A DNA stretch of 64,000 nucleotides from Marinomonas pontica (GCF_026191375.1 NZ_JAODTL010000054.1:62001-126000); one strand, 5' to 3'; counted from the first letter of the stretch, positions 50,795-60,429 are shown. The notes: generated by a model not told the origin, from the sequence alone. A program made the numbers and translations.

Positions 50795-53410
50795 ATGGAC
50801 GTAAAAAACCACATAACCACTTTTCCCTTCATGGCCGATGTAGACGCTGAGCTGATGTCATCCCTTACGGATTTGGCTAGCATAAAAACACTAAAAGCGG
50901 GAGAAATATTGGCCAAACAATTTGAAATAGGTCAGCACATCTATTTTTTACTTGAAGGCGAAGTCGCGATTTCTGTACCGCTTCAGGACACAGGAAAATC
51001 TTACAATGTCGGCATGATCAGCCACCTCCTTTCCCCTATCGGTTGGTCAGCCTTTCGTCATCCGTCTCGTTATGCCACTACTTTTACGGCAACCAAATCG
51101 TCCAAACTCATCCTATGGCCGATTGTCGAATTGCAAAAAATACTCGACGCCAATTTATCGTTTGCCTCCCGTTTTCTGCAATTTGTGTATCAGGAATCGT
51201 TACCCGTCTTAACTAACGTGCAAAACCAGACACGACCCTTCTTTTCAAACGAGTCCTTGGCATTTGAAGAAACGCGTCCCTTGCTGGATTCCGAAACACA
51301 AGTACATGCACTCAAAGACGCAATTGGCTTGCTCAATTACGCCCCTTTTTGTGAAACCTTTACGCAGGCTGAAATTCATACGCTTGCTAAAAAATCGTCC
51401 ATTTTATTGGCTCACCAAGGAGACATTCTTAGCCAACAGGATCAACCTGCCGACGGCTTATACTTACTCATCAAAGGTAAGGTCGTGGTGAGCTATCAAA
51501 CCGATTCTGGCGACATCATTACAACGCGCACCATCGCACGTGCAGGCACCGTATTAGCTTGGGCTACCCAAGATGACGAGATGAAAAACCGCACTTCAAT
51601 CATCTCCTCCAGAGACAGCAGCATCTTGTTTATTAAACGAGATGATCTACTCGAAATGTTTCAAGACAGTCCAAAATTTGCGGTGAAATACTTATATCGC
51701 CTGATTTGGCTGATCGGTGCCCATTTGCTCGCGGCGAGAATGCGCTATTTATCACAGATAGCCAATGACGAAGTGCTAGCAGTCAGCAATGTCATTGAAC
51801 AGAATGCCGCGTTATTACCGGTTAGCTCACCACTTTATAAAGTCAGTGAGTTGCTTAAAAGCGCCATCACCACCGACGAAGCCTTCGGTGTACTGTACAA
51901 ATGCTTGCACTTTGGCTGCGTTCTAGAACGCACAATATCCGGCATGTGTCTGGATATTTTAAAAGACCTGCAGAGGGAAAATGCGTTTTATCGACATCTG
52001 CAAAATGTCTATGACACCATCAACAACTTACCGAAGGACACCCCAGCACTTGATGCACGACGCCTTGGAACAGAGCTGTTCAAGCAAGCATTCCAACAGG
52101 TGCCTTACGTCATAAAAGGCCTGGAAAACTTACCCAAGAAAGCCGGCTCCTTATTTATCTACAACCATTTATTGGGTTCACCAACAAACAGACTACCGAA
52201 CGGCTTTCGCTTTTCTATGGACGCTCAATTCATCAGCGCCATGCTGATCGACAATGAATACGGTATTTCAGGGCAACGAGTCGTTCGTCGCAGTAAAGAA
52301 AGTGAATTCTGGCGCGACGACTTCTATGGTCGCTTTGGCAATATATTCATCAATAGTTGGGAAGACCTCACCAAAGACACCCCTGAATACGATGCCTTTA
52401 TCAAACAGTCACAAGAAACCTTACGCCAAAATTTCCCTTTGATGATTTCACCGGAAGGGCAAAGTTTCAGCACCCAGCAATCTCCAGGGGCACTACTGCC
52501 ACACGCCTTTGAGCTAGCGGGTTCAATGGGAAGTGAAGAGCCTTGGATTGTCCCGATCGTCGTTGCAAACTTTGATAAACGTGCCGATCACAACATCTAT
52601 ACGGTCATCATCAAACCCGCGTTTAAACTGTCCAGCAAAGTCGATTACCAAGACAAAGAAGCCTTTCATCAATTCTTGCTTTCCTACCAAGAAGAATACA
52701 AAGGTTATGTAAACGAAGCGGTCGAGCTGTCACGAGAAATTCGTCAGTACCCCATTTTCAGTGGTAAAAATGGTTACCGATCCAATGTTATGAGCCTGAA
52801 TCAGATCGATGTGGAATTTGAGTCGGATGTACGAGAGCTTGAGTTCCATCTCGCCCATCAGATTTACAAGGAGCGCCCTGTCGCTTTTTACGGTTCCTCA
52901 ACCATGCGGTTATGGAGTGACTTTAGCCATAACTTCCGAGAAAAAGACGGCATCAATTTAGGCTTTGGGGGAGCAACACTCGAAGCGTGCGTCTACTATT
53001 TTGAACGCATCATTTTACCGCATAACCCACGATCGTTGGTCATCTACGCTGGGGACAACGACATCGGCAATCATTGCGACACGAACAAAGTGGTTGAGTT
53101 GTATATTGAGCTATTACAGAAGATCGATCGGCATTTGCCTGGCATTCCAGTAACCTTGATTAGCATAAAATGCAGTCCAGCACGCCTAAAAATGCGCAAC
53201 ACCATCGAAAAGACCAACACCCTATTAGCGCGTTTGGCCAAAACACGCCCTAATACGCAATACATAGATCTTTTCTCCACCTTGCTAGATAAAAACGCTG
53301 AGATAAAAGAAACCTTATTCGAAGGTGATCGCCTGCACCTCAATGAAAAAGCGTATGCGTTATGGACAAAACAATTACTGGAAACCGAAGACTTTATTTT
53401 CCAAAAATAA
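50795..53410 (+). CDS. Four-domain fusion: two cNMP-binding-like folds, acyltransferase-like domain, SGNH hydrolase
   Basis: Cytoplasmic-looking protein of 871 residues with no signal peptide or membrane helix. Two cyclic-nucleotide-binding-like domains (about 15-130 and 185-300) keep the Arg regions (SRYATTFTA; KNRTSIIS) but lack the canonical FGE glutamate. After a helical linker, an acyltransferase-like domain (about 430-640) has IYNHLLGS, without the HxxxxD aspartate, and ISPEGQSFS, like the PlsC PEG motif. The C-terminus (about 690-865) is an SGNH/GDSL hydrolase with catalytic Ser in FYGSSTMRLW, oxyanion Asn in YAGDNDIG and Asp/His in DRLHLN. This suggests ligand-gated lipid remodelling, but that is inference. 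Downstream of the flavin reductase gene. Confidence 0.8.
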   Translation: MDVKNHITTFPFMADVDAELMSSLTDLASIKTLKAGEILAKQFEIGQHIYFLLEGEVAISVPLQDTGKSYNVGMISHLLSPIGWSAFRHPSRYATTFTATKSSKLILWPIVELQKILDANLSFASRFLQFVYQESLPVLTNVQNQTRPFFSNESLAFEETRPLLDSETQVHALKDAIGLLNYAPFCETFTQAEIHTLAKKSSILLAHQGDILSQQDQPADGLYLLIKGKVVVSYQTDSGDIITTRTIARAGTVLAWATQDDEMKNRTSIISSRDSSILFIKRDDLLEMFQDSPKFAVKYLYRLIWLIGAHLLAARMRYLSQIANDEVLAVSNVIEQNAALLPVSSPLYKVSELLKSAITTDEAFGVLYKCLHFGCVLERTISGMCLDILKDLQRENAFYRHLQNVYDTINNLPKDTPALDARRLGTELFKQAFQQVPYVIKGLENLPKKAGSLFIYNHLLGSPTNRLPNGFRFSMDAQFISAMLIDNEYGISGQRVVRRSKESEFWRDDFYGRFGNIFINSWEDLTKDTPEYDAFIKQSQETLRQNFPLMISPEGQSFSTQQSPGALLPHAFELAGSMGSEEPWIVPIVVANFDKRADHNIYTVIIKPAFKLSSKVDYQDKEAFHQFLLSYQEEYKGYVNEAVELSREIRQYPIFSGKNGYRSNVMSLNQIDVEFESDVRELEFHLAHQIYKERPVAFYGSSTMRLWSDFSHNFREKDGINLGFGGATLEACVYYFERIILPHNPRSLVIYAGDNDIGNHCDTNKVVELYIELLQKIDRHLPGIPVTLISIKCSPARLKMRNTIEKTNTLLARLAKTRPNTQYIDLFSTLLDKNAEIKETLFEGDRLHLNEKAYALWTKQLLETEDFIFQK

Positions 53411-53431
53411 CACGTCGTTAAACCTCGCTAT

Positions 53432-53478
53432 AAAAACCAACGTTGCTGTTCAACATTGAAAAACAACGTTGGTTTTTT
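53432..53478. terminator. Bidirectional terminator between the fusion gene and lysE
   Basis: AAAAACCAACGTTG (53432-53445) pairs with CAACGTTGGTTTTT (53464-53477), loop 18 nt, with A and T runs at the ends. Confidence 0.85.
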
Positions 53479-53512
53479 CTAAACTTGGGTGCATCTTTGC
53501 GCAATACCGTGC

Positions 53513-54136
53513 TTATGAAACAAACGAGCCAATGGCGACTTTTAGCCCCAGTAAAATTAATACCGTTCCCATGCCTCGGTCTACCCAAACAATGTGGCGG
53601 CGCAACCATGCTAAAACAGGTCCACCAGCCAACAGCAGCGCGACAATAATGTACCAACCCGTATCAATCACAAAGACCGTTGCCCACAATTGAAACTTAA
53701 TCAACGCATCCATGTTATGCGGGATTAACTGACTAAATAAGGCTAGGAAAAACAAGGCCGCTTTTGGGTTCATTAACGAGATCATCAACCCATCACGCGC
53801 AGATTCCCAATAAGAAGATTTAACCCCCTCAACGTTTACGTCACTTCCCTGACCTGCATAACGCCAAGCTTTAACGCCTAACCAAGCCAAATACAAACCA
53901 CCTAACACGGTAAGTACAGCAAAAATATCTTGATGCTGAGCCATCAAAATAGCCAAGCCTTGCAATGTCAGAAATGCCCAAAAACCGATCCCTAAACCAT
54001 GTGTAATTGCCGCAAGGACGCCATGTAAAGAAGACTGAGAAATCGATACGCGTAAAATTACCGCCAAACTTGGTCCAGGTGAAATGGCCCCCATTACGCA
54101 AACAGCAACCAATGACAACCACGTAGTTAAATCCAT
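53513..54136 (-). CDS. LysE/RhtB-family amino acid exporter
   Basis: Inner-membrane exporter of amino acids or homoserine lactone-like compounds, 207 residues and about six helices. The family opening AVCVMGAISPGPSLAVIL (PGP motif) is at residues 9-26. ATG 54136 with GAGAG before it is chosen; the longer in-frame start at 54325 adds 63 residues not typical of the family. Faces dapA across a 375-bp divergent region, so lysine export is tempting but unproven. Confidence 0.85.
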   Translation of the reverse strand: MDLTTWLSLVAVCVMGAISPGPSLAVILRVSISQSSLHGVLAAITHGLGIGFWAFLTLQGLAILMAQHQDIFAVLTVLGGLYLAWLGVKAWRYAGQGSDVNVEGVKSSYWESARDGLMISLMNPKAALFFLALFSQLIPHNMDALIKFQLWATVFVIDTGWYIIVALLLAGGPVLAWLRRHIVWVDRGMGTVLILLGLKVAIGSFVS

Positions 54137-54511
54137 AAACTCTCTCTTTATTAAATTTATTAAGAAGTCAAATAACAGAAAATTGACCGCATATACTAGC
54201 GAATAAAGCCCCGAAAAACGAATGCGATTCGTAGCGTTCATCATCTGCATAAAAAATGCGCTAACGTATTGACCTTTGAAATAAAAAAGTTCAGCATACA
54301 AAAACGTTTTCACATCAAGCGACACAAGAATCTATATTACTTTATGAACAACTCTATCTTAAATAAACGCAACGGCGATAAACGTAAGGCTAAGAAGCTT
54401 TGCGGCGCTGACGTGTGGAATTAAGATTCAAACAACTCCCCGGCAGCATTCTCGCTGACGGTTTATCTCTCTTCTCAGCAGAATGCATACCGGCCTAAAT
54501 GAGGCAAAAGT
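54137..54511. promoter_or_regulatory. Divergent lysE/dapA spacer with a long hairpin before dapA
   Basis: This 375-bp spacer has no supported ORF. Its main feature is a stem-loop at 54440-54493: GCATTCT-(C)-GCTGA (54446-54458) pairs with TCAGC-AGAATGC (54475-54486), with outer CCGG (54440-54443) and CCGG (54490-54493). It ends 18 nt before the dapA ATG, next to GAGG, the ribosome binding site. It could control dapA translation. It does not match the lysine riboswitch as I know it. Confidence 0.5.
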
Positions 54512-55384
54512 ATGTTTTACGGCGCAATTACAGCATTAATCACTCCATTTCGTGACGGTCAATTAGACGAAGACGCATTACGCAATATCGTGCGTTGGCA
54601 GATAGACCAAGGAATCAACGGCCTTGTACCGGTTGGCACCACGGGTGAATCCCCAACACTGAGCGAACATGAACACAAACGAGTCATTGAAATCACGGTG
54701 CAAGAAACCAACAAAGCTGTGCCAGTCCTAGCGGGTGCAGGTTCAAACAACCCAATGGAAGCCGTAAATTATTCTGAATACGCATACCAAGCTGGTGCGG
54801 ACGCAACACTTCACGTCGCTGGTTACTACAACCGCCCAAACCAAACGGGTCTGTTCGAGCATTTCAAATACGTCCACGACAACAGCAAACTGCCAATCAT
54901 CCTTTACAATATCCCACCTCGCTCTGTGGTTGGCTTAGAAGTCGCCACCATGGCGCGCCTTGCCGAGCTACCTAGAATCATTGGCGTTAAAGACGCCACA
55001 GGGGATTTAACACGTCCGATACGCGAGCGCGCGCTTATCAACAAACCCTTTAATTTCCTTAGTGGTGACGACATTACCACGGTGGCTTACAACGTTGGTG
55101 GCGGAAATGGCTGTATTTCGGTTACCTCGAACGTCGCACCAAAACAGGTTGTTGAATTACAGCGTTTATGCCGTGAAGGCAAATATGTGGAAGCGGCTCA
55201 ACTACAAGACAAACTGTTTGCTTTGCACAATGCCTTGTTTATAGAGCCCAACCCTGCAGGCCCTAAGTACGCTATGTCTCTGCTCGGCCTTTGCACCGAA
55301 GAATGTCGTTTGCCTATGGTGCCATTACAAGACAGCACAAAAGCCACGATTCGTCGCATTATGGAAGAACTAGAGCTTATTTAG
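54512..55384 (+). CDS. dapA: 4-hydroxy-tetrahydrodipicolinate synthase DapA
   Basis: Condenses aspartate semialdehyde with pyruvate in the lysine/diaminopimelate pathway. 290 residues, standard. GTTGESPTLS (about 43-52), the proton-relay Tyr in LYNIPPRS (about 133) and the Schiff-base Lys in IGVKDATGDL (about 161) are intact. Preceded by a long hairpin in its 5' region and followed by a terminator; no operon partner. Confidence 0.95.
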   Translation: MFYGAITALITPFRDGQLDEDALRNIVRWQIDQGINGLVPVGTTGESPTLSEHEHKRVIEITVQETNKAVPVLAGAGSNNPMEAVNYSEYAYQAGADATLHVAGYYNRPNQTGLFEHFKYVHDNSKLPIILYNIPPRSVVGLEVATMARLAELPRIIGVKDATGDLTRPIRERALINKPFNFLSGDDITTVAYNVGGGNGCISVTSNVAPKQVVELQRLCREGKYVEAAQLQDKLFALHNALFIEPNPAGPKYAMSLLGLCTEECRLPMVPLQDSTKATIRRIMEELELI

Positions 55385-55403
55385 GCCTTAGGTTAAAGAA
55401 CAC

Positions 55404-55437
55404 AAAAAAAGCCCGCATTCAAAAGCGGGCTCCTTTA
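55404..55437. terminator. Bidirectional terminator between dapA and glsB
   Basis: AGCCCGC (55410-55416) pairs with GCGGGCT (55425-55431). The A-run at 55404-55410 gives a U-tract for the minus-strand gene. Confidence 0.8.
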
Positions 55438-55452
55438 TCAACATTTTCATTG

Positions 55453-55692
55453 CTACGATTTAGCAAGCCGAACGACATAAAGCAAAATAACGGCACCCAC
55501 GGTGGCAGTAACAAGAGACCCAAGAAAACTACCGGCATACAGTCCAAGCAGCTGGAAAGTAAATCCGCCAACAAAAGACCCAACAACCCCGATCACGATA
55601 TTACCAACCAAGCCAAAGCCGCCACCTTTGACCAACTGGCCTGCCAACCAACCAGCCAGAGCGCCAATAAACAAAAAAGCTAAGATCTCCAT
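55453..55692 (-). CDS. GlsB/YeaQ/YmgE family stress-response membrane protein
   Basis: Tiny glycine-rich inner-membrane protein, 79 residues and about three helices, with the family motifs LIGALAGWLAGQLVKG, GLVGNIVIGVVGSFVGG and GLYAGSFLGSLVTATVGAV. Members respond to envelope or general stress, but the role is unclear. Shares a terminator with dapA. The 236-bp region to the next gene shows nothing firm. Confidence 0.88.
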   Translation of the reverse strand: MEILAFLFIGALAGWLAGQLVKGGGFGLVGNIVIGVVGSFVGGFTFQLLGLYAGSFLGSLVTATVGAVILLYVVRLAKS

Positions 55693-55928
55693 AAAATGAT
55701 CCTTATATTATGTAATTAACAGCGATTCAGACTAGCAGTTATTTGTTTAAGTCACTAGAAAAGCCTCTCACCCCCCTATACTACTAACCCATTAATTCTT
55801 TTTTCTGTTACTTTGTCATGAAAGTGCCAAGCTTTTTCAAATAATATTGGTAGGATGTATTTGATACAAAAAAGCTTTCAATAAGCCTTTAAAATAGGGT
55901 CAAGTTAATTTTTGGTGAGGGAATCTAA

Positions 55929-56612
55929 ATGGGTAAGGTACATTTTGTAGGCGGTGAGAAAGGTGGTGTCGGGAAATCGATGACGGCACGGGTTTTAGCG
56001 CAATATTATATTGATAATAATCAGCCCTTTTTAGGCTTTGATTGCGATGCTTCTCATAGTACTTTTTCACGTTTTTACAGTGAGTTCTCTTCACCTGTCC
56101 TAATTGGCGAAGAAGACAGTTTAGATGGCATGCTCGCCGCGATTGAAGAATACCCAGACAGAGATCTTATTATCGACCTTGCTGCACAAGCGGCTCAACC
56201 GCTGGGAAAGTGGATAGAAGAAACCGATGTATTTGGTCTCTTAGATGAAATGGGATACCAAGTATGCCTTTGGCACGTTATGGACGATGGCGCGGATTCC
56301 GTGGCGTTACTGGATGCCCTGTTTGAACGCTACCAGCAACCGTCTGTAGACTTTGTGGTTGTTCAAAACCTCGGCCGTGGGACAGATTTCTCTCGTTTCC
56401 AAAAATCTACCACCTATAAAAAAGCCATTGAACGAGAAGCCTTGATCCTTGAATTGCCAAAGCTTCAAAGTAAGTTAACGCAAAAAATTGACTTTAATAA
56501 CAGCAGTTTCTGGGCCGTTGCAAACGACAAAGGTATCATGAATATTGCAGAACGCCAGCGCATGAAGGTCTGGTTGCGAAACACTTACGAACAATTAGCT
56601 CAACTCGGATAA
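55929..56612 (+). CDS. Orphan MinD/ParA-like P-loop ATPase
   Basis: Deviant-Walker P-loop protein of 227 residues with Walker A GGEKGGVGKSMTARVLAQYY (about 8-27) and DLIIDLAAQAAQPLGKW in the Walker B region. Relatives are often annotated as mobilisation protein or nucleotide-binding protein. No ParB, MinC/E, relaxase or parS-like repeats are near, so partition or transfer is not supported. It ends in a terminator shared with the GNAT gene. Role unknown. Confidence 0.75.
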   Translation: MGKVHFVGGEKGGVGKSMTARVLAQYYIDNNQPFLGFDCDASHSTFSRFYSEFSSPVLIGEEDSLDGMLAAIEEYPDRDLIIDLAAQAAQPLGKWIEETDVFGLLDEMGYQVCLWHVMDDGADSVALLDALFERYQQPSVDFVVVQNLGRGTDFSRFQKSTTYKKAIEREALILELPKLQSKLTQKIDFNNSSFWAVANDKGIMNIAERQRMKVWLRNTYEQLAQLG

Positions 56613-56629
56613 TCACCGTTTCAAATACA

Positions 56630-56657
56630 AAAGAGGCCAAAAAATTGGCCTCTTTTA
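56630..56657. terminator. Bidirectional terminator between the MinD-like gene and GNAT
   Basis: AAAAGAGGCCAA (56630-56641) pairs perfectly with TTGGCCTCTTTT (56646-56657). Confidence 0.88.
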
Positions 56658-56696
56658 TATATTCATATCGTTCAACACACTCTGTCATTCACGGCA

Positions 56697-57128
56697 TTAC
56701 ACATTAGGTTCCGCTGAGGAATTGAATGAAAACATACGCACTTCATCCCGCGCAAACCAGCCCATGGACTCATAAAAGCCCTGAGCAGATTGGTTATCGG
56801 TATGAACAAATAAATGTGTTTTGGCAATCCCCTGTTTCGCCAACGCGGTGATCACCGCTTCGACGAGCTGTTTACCCAAGCCTTGGCCTCGGTAACTAGG
56901 ATTCACCGCTAAATGCTGAAGGTAGCCTCGTCGACCATCTGTTCCGGCCAATACAGCACCAATAACAGTTTGTCCGTCTTCAATCACAAAGCTCAATGCC
57001 GGGTTTTTATCCAAATAAATGGCAATGTTTGCCTTCGAATCGGCGCCACGCAAACTCATTGATTCGGTATTGCCCCACAATGCCATCACTTGCTCGTAAT
57101 CATTGATGACCATTTCTCTCAGCATCAT
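56697..57128 (-). CDS. GNAT-family N-acetyltransferase
   Basis: Acetyl-CoA-dependent transferase of 143 residues; the acetyl-CoA loop is in LAVNPSYRGQGLGKQLVEA (about 75-93) with the family tail HTDNQSAQGFYESMGW. ATG 57128 (AAGGA seven bases ahead) is used; the longer in-frame start at 57248 overlaps the upstream gene's C-terminus. It follows the oxaloacetate-decarboxylase-family gene by 37 bp, so likely the second gene of that operon. Substrate unknown. Confidence 0.83.
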   Translation of the reverse strand: MMLREMVINDYEQVMALWGNTESMSLRGADSKANIAIYLDKNPALSFVIEDGQTVIGAVLAGTDGRRGYLQHLAVNPSYRGQGLGKQLVEAVITALAKQGIAKTHLFVHTDNQSAQGFYESMGWFARDEVRMFSFNSSAEPNV

Positions 57129-57165
57129 CCGTTCATCCTTATCAGCATCACATCGCTGTGTATTA

Positions 57166-58029
57166 TTATTCCTGCACATCCATGTATTTGTTTGCCCAAA
57201 CTCGGTTTTCTTCCAATGTAGAATATCGAGTCGATAACTCAGACGCATTTAATGTGCCTTCTGCAATACCGCGCTGCTCACGCAAACAATCGTAGGTGGC
57301 TTTAATGGCTGCAAAATACGCAGCGTGGCCATTCACCACGATACGCACACCGTTCGCCGCTAAACGTTCACGGTCACGTAATTCAGGATTGTCATAAGCC
57401 ACCAACATAATAGGAATAGAGATATGCTGGCTAATTTCCTCAAGATGCGCAAAATCACGAATACCGACCATACAAATACCATCTACGCCCACGGCTTGGT
57501 AAGCTTTCACACGGGCTATGGTTTCTTCCGTCGTCAACTGACCAGCATTGGTACGCGCAATAATACTCATAATAGGGTCAATACGCGCTTCTAAAGCCGC
57601 TTTTAATTTACCCACGGCTTCTTCAACTGGTATCAAATCGGTCGATTTATGTCCGTATTTTGCTGGCAACAAGGTGTCTTCTATCGTTAGTGCGGCCACA
57701 CCAGCACGCTCAAGCTCAACAATAGTGCGCATCACATTTAAGGCATTTCCGTAGCCATGATCCGCATCGGCAATAATCGGCAAACGAGCCACACGACCAA
57801 TTCGAGTCGCTTGTTCTGTAAACTCACTCAGTGTGATCAAAGCAAAATCCGGTGCGGCAAGCACCTGCAAAGAGGCAACAGACCCACCTAAAATCCCCAC
57901 TTCAAAACCAAGATCTGCAGCAATACGAGCCGACATAGGGTCGAAGGTAGAAGCAGTGTAATAACACTTACCGCTTGCTAATAATGCTCGAAAATCATTA
58001 CGCAAATCGTGTTGGGAAGGTGTTGCCAT
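57166..58029 (-). CDS. Isocitrate lyase/PEP mutase superfamily enzyme, oxaloacetate decarboxylase type
   Basis: Metal-dependent TIM-barrel enzyme of 287 residues close to Pseudomonas PA4872, which decarboxylates oxaloacetate. Active-site strands: [20 protein letters not shown] (about 85-104), [12 protein letters not shown] and IARTNAGQ. The usual lyase Cys loop (KKCGH) is replaced, as in PA4872. ATG 58029 has GAGGAG ahead; ATG 58053 is in frame but poorly placed. Likely operon with GNAT. Confidence 0.83.
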   Translation of the reverse strand: MATPSQHDLRNDFRALLASGKCYYTASTFDPMSARIAADLGFEVGILGGSVASLQVLAAPDFALITLSEFTEQATRIGRVARLPIIADADHGYGNALNVMRTIVELERAGVAALTIEDTLLPAKYGHKSTDLIPVEEAVGKLKAALEARIDPIMSIIARTNAGQLTTEETIARVKAYQAVGVDGICMVGIRDFAHLEEISQHISIPIMLVAYDNPELRDRERLAANGVRIVVNGHAAYFAAIKATYDCLREQRGIAEGTLNASELSTRYSTLEENRVWANKYMDVQE

Positions 58030-58348
58030 AAATATTCTCCTCAAAGATGTCACTAAATTTCATATAGTGTAATGGCGGGAGATTATACTCGTGTTGCGGC
58101 TTTCCTTCATTAGAATCAAACCATTTGGTTAGGTTTTGTAAGTAAATTACGGAAAAAAAGCCATCCCTACTCACTACAATTAAGGGATTCAGCAACTAAG
58201 AAAAAATGAGGGATCTTACATTCAATCCCCCATGTCCAGACAACACACGAAATAGACATGTCCGTTAAACAGTAAATGTGACAGATACCTATAAAAAAGC
58301 CTGCTTAAATAATCAAGCAGGCTGAGGGAGGGATAAATAGTAATAGCT
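58030..58348. other. Spacer between the oxaloacetate-decarboxylase and tannase genes
   Basis: It holds the tannase terminator at its right end and must hold the promoter of the decarboxylase-type gene. A short dyad AACCA-TT-TGGTT at 58119-58130 could be an operator. Nothing else is supported. Confidence 0.5.
58293..58323 (-). terminator. Terminator after the tannase-family gene
   Basis: AGCCTGCTT (58298-58306) pairs with AAGCAGGCT (58315-58323); on the minus strand the hairpin is followed by a T-run. Confidence 0.85.
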
Positions 58349-60073
58349 CTATTTTAACGGCACTTCACAAGCAAAACTCTTCGCGCTTTCGACATTCCCT
58401 TTCCCGTCATAGGTTGCCACGCTTGGGTACGGACATAATGGACGCGTGCGTGTGGCGCTCCAAGATACTGGCAGTTCTTCATTTACGCCACCAGGATTGC
58501 CCTCTCCACGCGCAGTAGCAATCACTTGTGTCGGTTTTTCGCCCTTTTCAACCCAAGCGACCAAAGGCGTCAACATATCAAACTGATCTGTTGCTTGACC
58601 TCCGCGACAGTGCCCCATTCCTGGAACAGGATAAAACTGTGCGAAATCACTAGCATGCCCATTATTCTTCGCGTTCAAAGCCTGATACCAAGTTTCGGTA
58701 TCTTGCACTGAAAAAATCGCATCAGACACACCGTGATACACCATAATTTTGCCACCGCTATCGCGCAACGCAGACATATCTTCAGGGTTCGGCGGTGTCA
58801 TAAAATCCATCGCCGACTCTTTATAGACACTACTTGTGGTGCTCACTTTTTTAGCAAGATCGTCAATATTGGCCTGCCAGACAAAATTTTCGCCGTTAAA
58901 GTTACGAATACTGTGGTCTTTCAATGCCACTGGAGGGGTATTAAAAATCATTGCCACCGCCCCAGAATCACGTTGTATTGGGGCAGTGTACTCCCACATC
59001 ATGTGGTCGCTGTTATTTATCCCTGCATCATAAGGAAACGACGAATAAAAACGTTTTCCATCGCTCGTTGTGACGCCTTTAAAAATGGTGTCAACCGCGT
59101 CTTTTTGGGGATGGGTCAAACAAGCACCATCACGCTCAGCCTTACAGGTTGGCACATCGTTTTGTAAACTAAACGCCGTCTGACAAGCGCGAAAATCTTG
59201 AATCATTCCGTCACTGACACCGTCTAGCCCATCACATTTCGCCAAAATAGCCTTAGACACTGTCGTTCTTTCAGCTAAGGTAAACGCCGTCTTCAGATCC
59301 GCTTTATCTGTGTCCGGTATAGACGCATACACTTGTGCCCCCGCAATGCTTGCTACAGCCGCCAATGGCAATCGATACCCTGGCGCTCCAACTAAAATGC
59401 CATCGTAGTCATTTGCGTAGCGCGTTGCCGCGACCATGGCATGACGACCGCCATTCGAGCACCCGGCGAAGTAACTTCGATCCGGTCCACGACCATACAT
59501 TTGATGAATCACTGTTTTGGCCATAGGTGTGAGCTTGGCCACGGCCTGATAACCATAATCCAGCCTAGCCTGCGGATCATAAGCAAACGTCGGAATCCCT
59601 CGACTGTGGCCAGCATCGGAGCTGATAACGGCAAAGCCTTGCAATAAAGCCCCTGTTATCGGCCCTCCTCCCAACGCACCTTCTGCTGTTTTTACCGCGC
59701 CGTCTAAGCCACCATTACCTTGATATAAAAAACGGCCATTCCATTGTTTAGGCAAACGCATCTCAAAGCCAATGGCATACGCTTTACCATCTACTTCACC
59801 AACGCGTTCATACATTTTTCCTTTTACTAAGCAATGTTCTTCGACATCACTGCTTGCTAATTTCAGCCCCCCTTTTGCCACCGTTTCGATGGAGTCTATG
59901 ACAGTATTTTTCGCCGTCAAAAGAGACGAAAGCCCCTCGCAACTAGACGCCAGAACCGACGGTTGTGCAGGACTCAATTGAGGCATATCCGAGGCGGTTG
60001 CGACACCACCATAAAGGGCAAGACCGCTGATTGTGGCGGTAAGTAAATGATGCTTAGAGGAGCGATGACGCAT
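58349..60073 (-). CDS. Tannase/feruloyl esterase family protein
   Basis: Secreted serine hydrolase of 574 residues that cleaves phenolic esters (tannins, ferulate) in known relatives. A signal peptide (about 1-27, ending TASD) is followed by the catalytic fold: Ser in FAGCSNGGRHAM (about 205), Asp in YHGVSDAIFS and His in GMGHCRGG, where the CS and HC motif supplies the disulphide linking the Ser and His loops, typical of the family. Lone gene. Suggests use of plant- or seaweed-derived phenolics. Confidence 0.87.
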   Translation of the reverse strand: MRHRSSKHHLLTATISGLALYGGVATASDMPQLSPAQPSVLASSCEGLSSLLTAKNTVIDSIETVAKGGLKLASSDVEEHCLVKGKMYERVGEVDGKAYAIGFEMRLPKQWNGRFLYQGNGGLDGAVKTAEGALGGGPITGALLQGFAVISSDAGHSRGIPTFAYDPQARLDYGYQAVAKLTPMAKTVIHQMYGRGPDRSYFAGCSNGGRHAMVAATRYANDYDGILVGAPGYRLPLAAVASIAGAQVYASIPDTDKADLKTAFTLAERTTVSKAILAKCDGLDGVSDGMIQDFRACQTAFSLQNDVPTCKAERDGACLTHPQKDAVDTIFKGVTTSDGKRFYSSFPYDAGINNSDHMMWEYTAPIQRDSGAVAMIFNTPPVALKDHSIRNFNGENFVWQANIDDLAKKVSTTSSVYKESAMDFMTPPNPEDMSALRDSGGKIMVYHGVSDAIFSVQDTETWYQALNAKNNGHASDFAQFYPVPGMGHCRGGQATDQFDMLTPLVAWVEKGEKPTQVIATARGEGNPGGVNEELPVSWSATRTRPLCPYPSVATYDGKGNVESAKSFACEVPLK

Positions 60074-60429
60074 AACAGAAATCCTTATTCTTGTTGTTAT
60101 AAATTATAGATAAATATAATTGTTTCTACATTCAACAGAATAGGTAAATTAGTGCCAAAAGAAGAATAAAATTTCTGCTCGAGGTATTCAAAAAAGCACA
60201 GCACCACCCCATTTGAGTGGTAATTTTCCTACACAAAAAGCAAAAACCAGCAAAAAAAGATAGATTTTGAAATTAAATTTCCTGTTTTTGATCAAATTTG
60301 CCGATCAGGGTCAATTTTCATACAGGGAAACAGTGACAGAGCGAAATTCTAGGGATAACATACTGCCCCAGCATCCCCGTGCACCCCTTAAACTCCCAAC
60401 AATAATATTGAAAATGTTAAGGTTCTCGA
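60074..60429. other. Divergent spacer between tannase and antiporter genes
   Basis: This 356-bp A/T-rich region contains promoters for both genes. A small hairpin CCAC…GTGG lies near 60204-60220. No ORF or known operator is supported. Confidence 0.5.

Noticed and set aside
54137-54511. Lysine riboswitch upstream of dapA
   Set aside because: Only one long hairpin is visible, without the five-helix layout and conserved core of the lysine riboswitch.
55291-55683. 130-codon plus-strand ORF spanning the dapA end and glsB
   Set aside because: Crosses a terminator and is antisense to glsB; low-complexity Lys/Asn/Gln-rich product.
55929-56612. Plasmid or chromosome partition locus (parABS)
   Set aside because: No ParB and no repeated parS-like sites nearby.
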